The notes under the pieces were generated by a model. It searched no databases. It was not told the origin of the DNA and worked only from the letters and a program-made list of their open reading frames with translations. DNA of 64,000 nt. It comes from Bimuria novae-zelandiae CBS 107.79. Taxonomy: Eukaryota > Ascomycota > Dothideomycetes > Pleosporales > Didymosphaeriaceae. Every line of letters starts with the position of its first letter. The first letter of the stretch is position 1. Of this stretch, positions 31,506 through 41,647 are shown piece after piece. The position numbers were made by a program, and so were the translations under genes. Where the stretch lies: the NCBI GenBank assembly GCA_010015655.1, contig ML976662.1, positions 144,255-208,254 on the forward strand, written 5' to 3'.

Positions 31506-32330
31506 GTAAAAATAATAACTTTTATAATAGCTAAAATTATCTAGTGTACCTTAACACTAAGAAAAGTCTATATATATATAAATTAAGCTTTAAGAAGTCT
31601 ATTTTCAGTATTTTTATATTTAAAAACTTAAGAAATATTCTATTTATATATAATTTTATATAGTAACTAAATACTGTTTTAGGGTGCCCCGCATGCCAAG
31701 GTCAGGTGGAGAATTAATAAAAACAAGCTCCTTCGTTATGATTCCACACCCTCTCGTCTATATAAGCGTCCCGATCGATCCAACAGTACATTCGGTCGTG
31801 AATGGTAGTAGGCGCGACAATGAACATGAGACGTTAACATCGCCACCGTGAATGACAGAAGTTGGCAGCAGAACAGCCTAAAAGACATGTCAATGTGCTC
31901 TGCCTATTTTAAATGACTTGTATGCATACCATCGTATGATCTGACGATTGGTTCAAAGTCACGCGCCTCCATGCAGGCGTTGTGCGTGGAGTGGCGCCAG
32001 ATCACGTCTGGTGACTCAGGCTCCGTGCCTCGGGCAACTGCTGTTGAGCGCATGTCCGCGGCAAGGGGACTAGTACGCTAAGCATACTAATGCATTTAAG
32101 TCTGATCGAATCGATGTCTGAGTTGTTGATTGTTTCCGCTGTTGTAACGGTTTCAAGAGTCGGTTGCGAGCTGACGGATCCCCCCTGAAGCGCCGTGATG
32201 TGACGGAAAATCTTCGCGTCGGTGGCGAGGGGCTTGCGGAAACGAGATATGTCTCTATGCAGTGATCTCATGTGCGCGTAGGCACTAGTGCAATAAAAAT
32301 TGATGATTCGACGAAGTCGTGGTACTGAGG
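31506..32330. other. AT-rich stretch then non-RIP island at the inversion edge
   Basis: 31506-31680 is AT-rich; 31681-32330 has normal composition. An 89-codon minus-strand frame (32002-32271) has no recognisable motif. If the inversion is undone, this island becomes contiguous with the unique DNA left of 17103 across one piggyBac insertion. Confidence 0.5.
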
Positions 32331-34628
32331 TATCCCCCGCATGGCCAACATCGCCCTGGCACGGGCCACCATTTGAGGGCCAATCGGATGAATTGCTCCG
32401 ACCCGGCAGAACACCAAGAATTATGCCTCTTTAGGGTAACTTCGCATAGATTTTGCATCTCTAAGGGCTTTAAGATAGGTTTACATGATAGTTAAGCTTA
32501 CTTTTATGTCTATTAACCTAATTATTTAATGCCGGCGGAGGTGCTTTGCCTAGCACTTAGTATTAACTTCTAGCCTATATAAAGGTAGCTGGCAAAGCGT
32601 ATAGCTATAATAAGTACGCGGTAGGCGTTAAGAGCTATAAGATAACCTTATATTACCTGTAACTTGTGCTAGAGGTGTCTAGGATTAGAGCTTTTTATTA
32701 GTTATACGTCTAGCTATCGCGTAATTAACACAGCTTTTGCCTTTCGCAAACAGCTTTATAGATGTGTGTGAGCTGCCGAAGTTGCCCTCTCCGCTGGCGA
32801 GTACGTCGTCAGGTCGCTCACGCTTATTTAAGCCTCGAGTAGGGCGGCCACCTCGCTCAAAGAGCTGTTCAATAAGCTTGTATAGGAACTTCTTGTGGCC
32901 GGAGCGTTTGGCGGAGTCGCGAGAGGAGTACGAGGAGAGCCTGTAGTAATTATTAAGCGTTAGATCTAGTAGAAAGTACTAGAGCGGGCGCTAGGTACGC
33001 TAGCGGACCTGCTAAATAGAGTAGTAGCTTTTTATTTAGTTAAAGCGATTAACCTCGCTCTTATAGTAATTATAGTTGTCTATTATTTAAAGGATACTTA
33101 GTAACTTAAGAGGCTTGCTGCTAAAGGCTTTCTCGAAGAGTTTCTTATTATTTAGAGCTATCTTAGAGCGTTGGCGGAGCTTTATAATAACCTAAGTTGC
33201 TTATAGCGACTATCGTCAGCGGAGCATTAGCATGGTGTTGAGGGCAAAGTACTCACGCTTAGCGATAGTACTGGCAAAAAGAACGACCTGGTTGTCTCTC
33301 CAAGCTGCCTGAAGCACCTGCCGACTCTGCGAGAGCGCCTAGTAAGTATCTCCCTACTCTAGCTTGCGCGTATAGTGTATTTTAAGTTTTATTAAGTTAC
33401 TATTAAAGCGCTCCTTTAAGAGCTTTGCCTGCGTGTGAGTGCTAATAGCTAGCGCTTTTACTTATAATTCTACCTCTACTATTGCCTTAAAAATCTCCTC
33501 TGTTATTATCTTTATTATGTAAACTGTCCCAGCGCAGCCTACGCCTTTGGATCTAAAGTATTTAAGTATAGGGATAGTGTTAAAGAGATTGTCGTCCCAC
33601 ACAATGTGGAGATTTGGCAGAAAGAGGCGCTGGCCGGCAGCGTTTATAGCAAGTACAAGAGTAATAGGAACTAACTCTATAGGAGTAAAAGCTAGCGCGT
33701 TAGCAGGTAAGTTAAGTAAGTTAATAGGCCCTCGCCCTCTAGCATAAAATAACTAGTTTAGAATTACTCTATTATTAGCTAAGCGCTAGATCTTAAAGCC
33801 TTTAGGCGCAGGCTTTATTTTTATTATTATAACCTTACTTACGCGGCCTGTAAATCTCGTAATTACCTTATTAACGTAAAGGTATACGCTAAACGCCTAG
33901 TACTTAAAGCTACGCTTGCGGAGCGTCTCTAAGAGATCCTACACTTAGCTAAAGGGAGACTTAAAGCTCTAGTTAACCTCTATATAGTATAAATAATAAT
34001 TAAGCTACTACTATTTCTCCTTTAACATATAGCGATTAATCTTATGCCAAGGCGCTGTCCTATAAAGCTTTTGCTAGTATTTAATAAGCAAGGGCTCCTA
34101 GTAGACGCCTATATAAATAACGATAGCGAAGTACGTATACAGCTTGCTTAGAGAGGTAGGTTTCTATTAATAGTAGTTAGGCGTTAAGGGCGCGCTAGCC
34201 TAAAGCTTTTTAGCATACTAATTCGTATAGTATGCAATCTAATTAATAACGCCTGCATTAAAAAATAAGTTAAATAAAGTAATAGGAGAGTTAAAATCTA
34301 TATAGTTAGGTAAGAGAGCGCGTCTAAAAGTATATAAATTATTAATTTTAAGTAGTTACTATAAGGGTGGCGGCTAAGTAGGTAAATTAGGCAAATCTCC
34401 TGCCTTTAGGCTGTACTTTGTATATTTTACGAAGTCGGCATCGTTACTTAATAGCGCTGTATAATTAGGCATAGTTGCATATATAAAAGCTTTTAAAAAA
34501 GGCGTGTTTTAGCTGGCAAACAAAAATTGCCTACATAACGATAAATATTTAGTGTTTTGATGGATTTGCATCTAATTGGCTAATAAGATGTGGCCCGTGC
34601 CAGGGCGATGTTGGCCATGCGGGGGATA
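32331..34628 (-). mobile_element. piggyBac-type DNA transposon, copy 2 (RIP-mutated)
   Basis: 2,298 bp, the same length as copy 1 and in opposite orientation, with the same TATCCCCCGCATGGCC ends. It differs from copy 1 by scattered transitions. The right flank (from 34629) is the pogo right end; the left flank is unique DNA. Confidence 0.88.
32526..34472 (-). pseudogene. piggyBac-type transposase remnant, copy 2
   Basis: Minus-strand frame from the ATG at 34470-34472, the mirror of copy 1, with many RIP stops. The part nearest the 3' end (about 32730-32945) keeps normal composition and codes for the charged region before the C-terminal finger, on the opposite strand to an apparent plus-strand frame. 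It is inactive. Confidence 0.78.
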
Positions 34629-34650
34629 CGTTCTGTACTATCGTGTAGAG

Positions 34651-36967
34651 TAGGGATGGGCCGTATAATACGGAATACCGTATTTTTCGTACCGTACGAT
34701 ACTAATACGCGTATCGTAGGATTAGATCCGTATGCTAAGGCGGGTAAATACTGCCGAAAATAACTTTAGGGGCTAACTTTGTTTAGAGCTTACATCTAGA
34801 TTACTTATCTTATCTTTTAAGCATTATCTTAGTACTTTATTATTATTAATTAGTAATATTTATCAAATGCCGCGTACTGCGTTCAAAAGCGAGGACGTCG
34901 AGGTCACCTTTAAGGGCCTCCGGGCTATTATAACATGTCGATTTTGCTTTAAACAATGGCATAACAAAAGCCTCGTACGTCTCCGTGAGCACATGGCTAA
35001 ATGCCTAAAGCTTTCGCGGGAGAAATATGAGCTGTATAAGGTTAATAGCAACCCTTAGATGCTATCTAAGCGTTAATCACGGCTGCTAATAGAGACGCTA
35101 CGTATAAGTAAAATAGACTCTAAGAAGGTAGATCTACTGCTCGCGGAGGCTATATATAGCTCTAAAGTACCCTTTAGCTTTATAAGCTCTTGTAGCTTGC
35201 CTTAGGTAGAGAAACTTACTAAAATGCTATAGGTTGAAAATCCCGCGTTCTATCAATTTCTAAACTTCTTACGCCCGCCCTACACTCTGCTAGGCCGTAA
35301 GGCAATTACTACGACGTTGCTAGACTTTATTTATAACTAAACAAAGCGTGATATAAAAGCCGTGCTTAAGAAGGCCGGGTGGCAAATAACGCTAGTTAGT
35401 AATAGCTAGATAAATATACGCGGCGAGGCAGCCGTTAATTACTTAGCGGTAACCTAAGAATATAAGATCTTTCTAAAGACTTTATACACGTTAGCGGAGC
35501 GTTACAACGCCGAGAACCTAGCTAAAGGGATTCTTAAGGTAGCTAAGGACGTTAGTAAGCTTAGTATTACTACTATTTACCTTAATAATGCCTCTAATAT
35601 AAAGGCAGCGTAAGGTTTACTTACTAAAGCTATACCTAACTATTTAATATTAGAGTGCGCCTCTTACATCGTTAACCTCTACGTCGCTAACTTCTTTAAA
35701 ATAGGTAACTTTAGGGTAATTTTTAACGCTGTAAAGAACGTTAGCAAGTTCTTTAAATAGTCTAGTTTACTTATAGGCATGCTGGACGAGGCTGCCGGGC
35801 CTTAGGTGCGGCGGAAAGCGCTGCAGCTGCCAGGAAACACTTGCTAGCAAGGCAAGTTCAATACTGTCGATTTGGTGCTGGAGAATCGCAACTGGATACT
35901 TTCGGTGGTGCAGAATCCGATAGTAACCTCTATTATAACCTAGTAGACGCAGAAACGGCGATTCTATAAGGTTATAGCAATTATAAGCGACGTACGTTAG
36001 TAGGAGAAGTTGCAAAGGCTGCGGAGCTTTCTGGTGCCCTTTACAAAAGTAGCCTTGGCGCTCGAGAGTACTCGGCCGAAATTCTTACGGCTATATGCCA
36101 GCTTCATCTACTTGCTCACCTCCGTCACTCTCCACACAACTTTGCCGCGAGAAGACGTCCAAAATACGCTTCGAAACCGATTCCAGCAGGTCCACCATCC
36201 TCTCGGCACGATTTCGTATATATGCGACCCTCTTGCGCGGCGAGAATTGCCTGTGGCGGTCACTCACAAGATGCAGATGGAAGTGGGCGAATACATCGCC
36301 CAGCAGTACCCGCCGACGCAGGGCAACGCCAGGCATGCCGCAGCGCTCTATAAAGAGCTTATGGATGTGCTCTATCGTCAAGGCGCCTTCGAGAAGTGCG
36401 GTACTGATTTATCCTGGCAAAGCTTCGAGGATTACACCGATCCGGCGGAGTGGTGGCGCATATAAAGCTGCACCAACGAGCTTAAAGAACTTGCCATCTA
36501 CGCTCTTAGCATCAACCCTATAACTAGAGTAGCTAAACGTAACTAGAGCGAGTACGGATTTCTTTATAATAAAGTTTAGAATCGTCTTGTTAATAAACGG
36601 GTCGAAAAGCTGGTGTTTTGCTTTCACAATCTACGGATCTATAACTCTATTTTAGCTAAGGGTGCTTAGTACTTCGACGCCTCCGAGGTGCCCGAACAAA
36701 TTAACGTTAACAACTATAAAGATAAGTAGCTTTTGCTCGATTACCTAGCCAAACAAGTATAAGAAGAGCACTCTAGGGATCCTAAAGATACCTAGCATCT
36801 ATAGCTTTAATTGTATCTAATTCTGCACGTGATCATAGGGCCGAGAAAGGCACCGATTGGCTCAATTCACTTTGCCAAGAATGTACGATAATACCGTAAA
36901 TACGGTATTATACAAGATACCGTATATACAGGGATACACTGAAAAATACGGTATCGGCACATCCCTA
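34651..36967 (+). mobile_element. hAT element 2, full length (patchily RIP-mutated)
   Basis: 2,317 bp starting TAGGGATG and ending CATCCCTA, flanked by a perfect 8-bp duplication GTGTAGAG at 34643-34650 and 36968-36975. The empty site, with a single GTGTAGAG, is seen in pogo B. Both ends contain repeated short motifs around CGTATT/AATACGG. The interior alternates between RIP-saturated (about 35000-35760) and nearly unmutated (about 35775-36470) sequence. Confidence 0.92.
34867..36800 (+). pseudogene. hAT-type transposase with N-terminal BED-like finger
   Basis: One frame runs from the ATG at 34867. The first 63 codons hold a BED-type zinc finger (CRFCFKQWHN, then LREHMAKC). After several RIP stops the same frame is open at 36010-36465 and ends near the hAT dimerisation region, NPITRVAKRN followed by a stop and SEYGFLYNKV (about 36500-36570). 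The layout matches fungal hAT transposases with a DUF659-like core. It is inactive because of stops in the catalytic half. The 3' end is approximate. Confidence 0.8.
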
Positions 36968-37047
36968 GTGTAGAGTAGAGCTTTTGGTGGGGTCTTGGCA
37001 GAGTGTCCAGCTCGCTTATGTGTCCAGCTCGCATATGGAGTACGTTA

Positions 37048-37471
37048 TAGGTAAAAAATTAGTACTTTATATTTAAAAACTAAGAAAAAGATAGATTTCT
37101 ATTTATATTTAATATATTATATTTAGTACCAGTTACACTACGTAGGTCTTTAATTCACTCCTCCGGCGGTCTTCGGGCCTGCGGTGAATACTATGCTCGA
37201 ACATGATTGGCGGGTGGTTCCTCCAGCCTATGGTCCAATCCTATGGATCTGGCAGGAAATGCCGCCCACCAATGAGCGTGAACGAAAATCGGCTATCACT
37301 GTCAGCACCTCAGCCTGTGACGATGCAGCACCAACATCGCAGGGGAGAGGTTCCCTAAGGCGTCCTTGCCTTTACCATCGATGCGCCGGTATGGCATGAA
37401 TCGGCACGGACAGCTTCTTGGTCACTCGCCTTCAAGTTCCTCGTGCGATCAAGACGAAGGCCATCTGAACG
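37048..37471. promoter_or_regulatory. upstream region of the regulator gene
   Basis: 37048-37140 is AT-rich repeat remnant. From about 37145 the composition returns to normal and presumably contains the promoter and leader of the regulator gene. No specific site was identified. Confidence 0.4.
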
Positions 37472-39943
37472 ATGTCGTTCAACGCACCGGGTCCGGCACC
37501 CGGTCAAAACCACAGGAAAGTCGCAATCCCTCGCCTTCAGCGACCCAGCCAATCCAAGTCTGCCGCTGCGGAACGAAGAAGAGTATCCCGCGCATGCACA
37601 GCATGTCGTTCCCACAAGATCAAATGCTCTGGAGACACACCGCAGTGCAAACATTGTGGGACCACCGGCCGTGAGTGTGTATATATTTTGCCGCGCAAAG
37701 ATCGTCTCAAAACGTATGTGCCATCTCTTTCCCCATTGCCAGTCGGTTATATCTAACGAAGCCAGCGTCTCCGAACGATGTATGCAGATGGCCGGACTGT
37801 TGAAGAATATGCGCCACCTTGCCCAAGGCGAGGATCATGCGCGCATCGGAGAGCTCCTCGAGGCTGTACGTACGGTAATAGGTCCCTTCCGCCGTTGTTC
37901 ATGCTAACCTACACAGACGGAGGGGGACATGGTTGAGAGCCACCCGACCCCAACCACGATGTCGAATCCAGACACCAATGATGATGAATCCATGACCGGC
38001 AGAACGTTTGAGCAATGGCAGAAGCTCACCACGGAATCGTTGGACCTTCTCGACGAGAACCTGCACGGCAGTGATCAGTCGCGCGCCACTGGGTTTGTAG
38101 GGCAGAACTCAGACGTGCAATGGTTCCGAAGCATTCTCCTCTCCGAGCTCGTTGACGCAGAGATACCTCCTGATAGAGCCACCCTTTCGAAAGCCACCAC
38201 CAAGGGGCAGGTGAGCAGCGTTAGCTATTATCTGGATCACGAGAGCATCGAGCTAAACTTCCATGTCGACCCGTACGGGCTCCCAGCAATCGAGGTAGCC
38301 GAAAAGTTGTTTTCCGTCTACATGGACAAAGTGCAAGACTCTTTCCCGATCCTTAATCGTAGAGTCTTCGAAGCCCAATTCACAAAATACTTCAATCTCG
38401 TTAGCAGCAACTCAGTACCGCGTGCGAACTCGAAATGGCACGCTGTGCTTAACATGATCTTCGCAATAGGCGCAAAATACTTACATCTTGTTCAATCCTG
38501 GGAGGGAGACAGACGAGACCATCTCATTTACCGAGCTCGAGCTTGCGCCCTTGCGTTCGATCAGGCTAGCGTTGAGCAACATCCAGACTTGTTGCAGATC
38601 CAGGTCACCGGTCTGCTAGCATTCTATTACCTGTCAATTGGACAGCTGAGCCGGTACGTGTTCCAATCCAGAGTGCAGATCAAGTAGTGGAGCTAATAAT
38701 TCAAAGCGCTTGGACCGTCGTCGGCATAGCCATCCGTTACGCCATCGCTCTTGGCCTCCACGTTCGAAACGATGATCGGAATACTTCGTATCCGACACGG
38801 GAAATATTGATCAATGTTTGGTGGAGCCTTTATTACCTCGAACGGCAGATCGTTGTCATGACAGGCCGTCCTGGTGCGGTTGTGGATGTCTGCTGTTCTG
38901 TTCCATTACCGGCACCTCTTTCCGAACAACAAACTGCAGGAAATTTCCAACTCGTCGATGATATGAGGAGGTCCAGTGCGACAGCAATCAGCTCTCCATT
39001 TTCACAAAGTCACCCGTTTCTTGGGGCTCGATCATTGAGCAACGCGGGCTTTGAGGAGGCGTCTCCACGCTTCAACGTACCGGAAGTGAATCCGGGATCG
39101 TTCTTCAAAGCGGTGGCACAGTTGAGCACCATCACTCAGAGCATCGTAATGTCGCTTTACACGCCTGGAACAAGGGCTCGGTCCCCTAATGATCTTCAAC
39201 AAGATATCCACCAACTTGGTCAGCGTCTTGACGGTTGGCTCGCGAAATTGCCAAAAGACTTTACCCTCCAAAGGTACCACTCCGGCTTGAACCCGTCTCA
39301 AATCCCTTTCCTCCGGGAACGCACCTTATTAACTTTCCAATATTACAGCACCAAGATCCTATTGACACGCCCCTGTCTAGGCAGTCTCCGGGAAAGCGGA
39401 CAACATGCAGAGCCGGCCGAGTTCGCTCAGCAAATGGCCGATATATGCGTTGAAACTGCTAAAGCTGTAGTGGACGTACTTCCAGACCAGGCACACCCTT
39501 TATCCTTGTACCAATCCGGGCCTTGGTGGACAATCGTACACAACCTGATGCAAGCGCTCGCCGTACTGCTCCTTGCTCTTTCTTATGCATCAGAGGTTAC
39601 ACAAGACACTGTTGGCCTCGCGAGTCCTTGTGTGAAGATTATTCGCTGGTTACACAGCATGGACGACCCCTTGGCGGTGCAGGCATACAAGGTGGCTGTC
39701 CGCTGTTTTTCTCTCGTTGCGGACCGGCTGGGATTGCAAAGACCCGACGAGATGCCTCTTGAAAACCAATTTGCGGTTCCAAGTACGGAACAGGCCTATG
39801 AAATGCAGATTATGCATCCAGGAGCGCTTACATTGGCCCCAGGAGTGACGTACAGGTATCCTAGGATGCCAGACGATCCTTCCAGTGGGATATACATACC
39901 GCCCGACGCGCAGACCTACGGCCAAACTCTCTTTTACAATTAA
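37472..39943 (+). CDS. Zn(II)2Cys6 fungal-specific transcription factor (4 exons)
   Basis: Exons 37472-37713, 37766-37865, 37917-38653 and 38707-39943 join in phase to 771 aa. The introns (52, 51 and 53 nt) are GTATGT, GTACGT and GTACGT with CTAAC or CTAAT branch sites. The binuclear cluster is complete: Cys42, 45, 52, 59, 62 and 69 (C-x2-C-x6-C-x6-C-x2-C-x6-C), preceded by a basic stretch. The fungal-specific middle homology domain (PF04082 type) lies at about residues 215-450, with QDSFPILNRRVFEAQF, then AIGAKYLHLV and LGLHVRNDD. The protein is presumably nuclear and gene-regulatory; the targets are unknown. It is the only intact host gene in the transposon block, shows no RIP damage, and has no co-regulated neighbours in view. 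Confidence 0.88.
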
Positions 39944-40540
39944 TACATCATCCGGAATATCGGTATCGCGATAATTTCTGTATTATCTACATGGTCAGCG
40001 CACATTGCGCTTGCTCTGCTGGAAAAAGTGAATGGGACGGTGGTGCATGAGCAGCTTCATGACAATGCACGGCACACCTAGTAATGAACGGTAACGACTG
40101 ACAGATGATGTATGCGTCGGGGCAGTGAATATTGTTGTCAAGAAGGGCAGAACCCAAATGATGAATGACATGGTCACGATACAAACGAATACGGGGTGGA
40201 GAGCTGCACGCTTTCCTGTTGACACGCTAGTAGAGCGGAGGGAAGCTTGTGTCTTTAAGTACCGTGGGGATGCGCACCGCCGGCATAGTACGAGCATGAG
40301 ATTAGGATGACGGTAGATCCCAAATATATCCTGGGCCAATTAGCGTAGGGGCCAGCCCCCTTGCTACCATGGTTGGCACGTTACGTATAAGCTGCACACA
40401 CAGTGACACGACCCTTACGAAGGAGCTCGTTTTTATTAATTCGCCCTTGGCGCACGCCCCGCCTGGCTATCCATAACATCGTAACTTCAAATCTCTCTTT
40501 ATAATGTACCCACCTATAACATTTTATATATATTAAAAAT
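39944..40540. other. intergenic island edge
   Basis: About 600 bp of mostly normal composition after the regulator gene. It becomes AT-rich after about 40490. A 27-bp stretch near 40414-40440 recurs inverted at about 31716-31741. No gene was seen. Confidence 0.45.
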
Positions 40541-41476
40541 ATGCCTATTTCTCGTCGCAAGCCTTAGAAGTATAAAGTCTAAAAACTCTAGACGAAAAAG
40601 GCCACGAAACGCGAACTTACCGCGATAGAGAGAGCTTTCGCAATTAGCGCGTCAGTTTTTGGCACAGCAACAAATAAAGAGATCGCAGAACTCTTTGTGC
40701 CGCCCGCTAGCAAAAGTACAATTGCAAAGCTTATATATCGAGTTACTGCAAAAGCAGAAGAAGAAGGACTTCCTATCACAGATCCATCTCTCTATGAAAC
40801 AGTGTCAGGTCGTGGCAGGAAGGCATTGTTGACGGATGCGCAGAAGCAGCGCATCATAGCCATCGTCACCCAGGATCGCGCACACCGCGAGAAGGAGCCT
40901 CTACAGGTAATTAAGGATAGAGATTTCGATAAGCTACTGCCTATAAGCGTCTCTACGTTTAAAAACGTTATGTATAAAGCGGGGTACGCACGCAGAAAAC
41001 CTAGGTAGAAACTACGATTAATAAATAATAAAATATAAAATCACTATGCGTAGGCGCTTGCGCATAACCTTAATTAGTATAAATATAATAATAGTCTAAA
41101 ATTTAACTTTAGAACTTATATATATATAAATAAAACTTTAGCTTAAATTAGTAAGCAGCGCGGCATGTAGAAAACTTAGTTTTAGTTAAAGAAAAAGTAT
41201 AATATTAATATTAAGTATATTTATATTTAAAAGTACTATAAATTTTAATTTTATAGCGTATTTGCCTATAATTATAAAGGCCTTTATTATATCTATAGAA
41301 AAGAAATAGAATTAGAAAAATAAGCTACTAATAATGCCCTAAATAAGGAGAATAAAGAGCACTAATAGAAGGCTTATTACGCGTAGTATCTCGCCCGCGA
41401 CGCTCTTAGAGAGATAGACGCTAACGAACTTAACTTACACTCGCGGAAATAGTAGTATATAAAGAAAGATAACTAT
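40541..41476 (+). pseudogene. Tc1/mariner-like transposase, 5' part, interrupted by Copia
   Basis: The frame starts at the ATG 40541, has three early stops, then is open to about 41008. It shows helix-turn-helix features (ATNKEIAELF, then KSTIAKLIYRV) and a long charged linker, and continues with RIP stops into TYVYTDET-like and CYIYRKETE-like DDE blocks. It is cut at 41476 by the Copia element, whose 5-bp target duplication is ACTAT. A further piece lies at 46595-46703. RIP is light before about 40915 and heavy after it. Confidence 0.65.
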
Positions 41477-41647
41477 TGTCAGATAGAATAAGCTGCGGTG
41501 AGGTCAGATCTGTACAATCGAGCAGGGACCACTTGGCTTGGCACACTAGCAAAATATCCGAAACCAACTGAACACAGTGGAGAATACAAAACAAAACAAC
41601 AAATACTATTAAGTTGCATTAACATCTACTTATTATACTATCTGACA
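41477..41647 (+). repeat. Copia 5' LTR (171 bp)
   Basis: Starts TGTCAGATAG and ends CTATCTGACA, so its own ends are inverted repeats. It keeps many CpA dinucleotides. Confidence 0.9.

Larger units (their letters stand above)
34629..37045 (+). mobile_element. pogo element A, right end, split by hAT element 2
   Basis: 34629-34650 and 36976-37045 together give the 92 bp of pogo right end missing from 19402-21177. The terminus matches copy B and is followed by the TA target (37046-37047). hAT element 2 lies between the two pieces. Confidence 0.85.
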
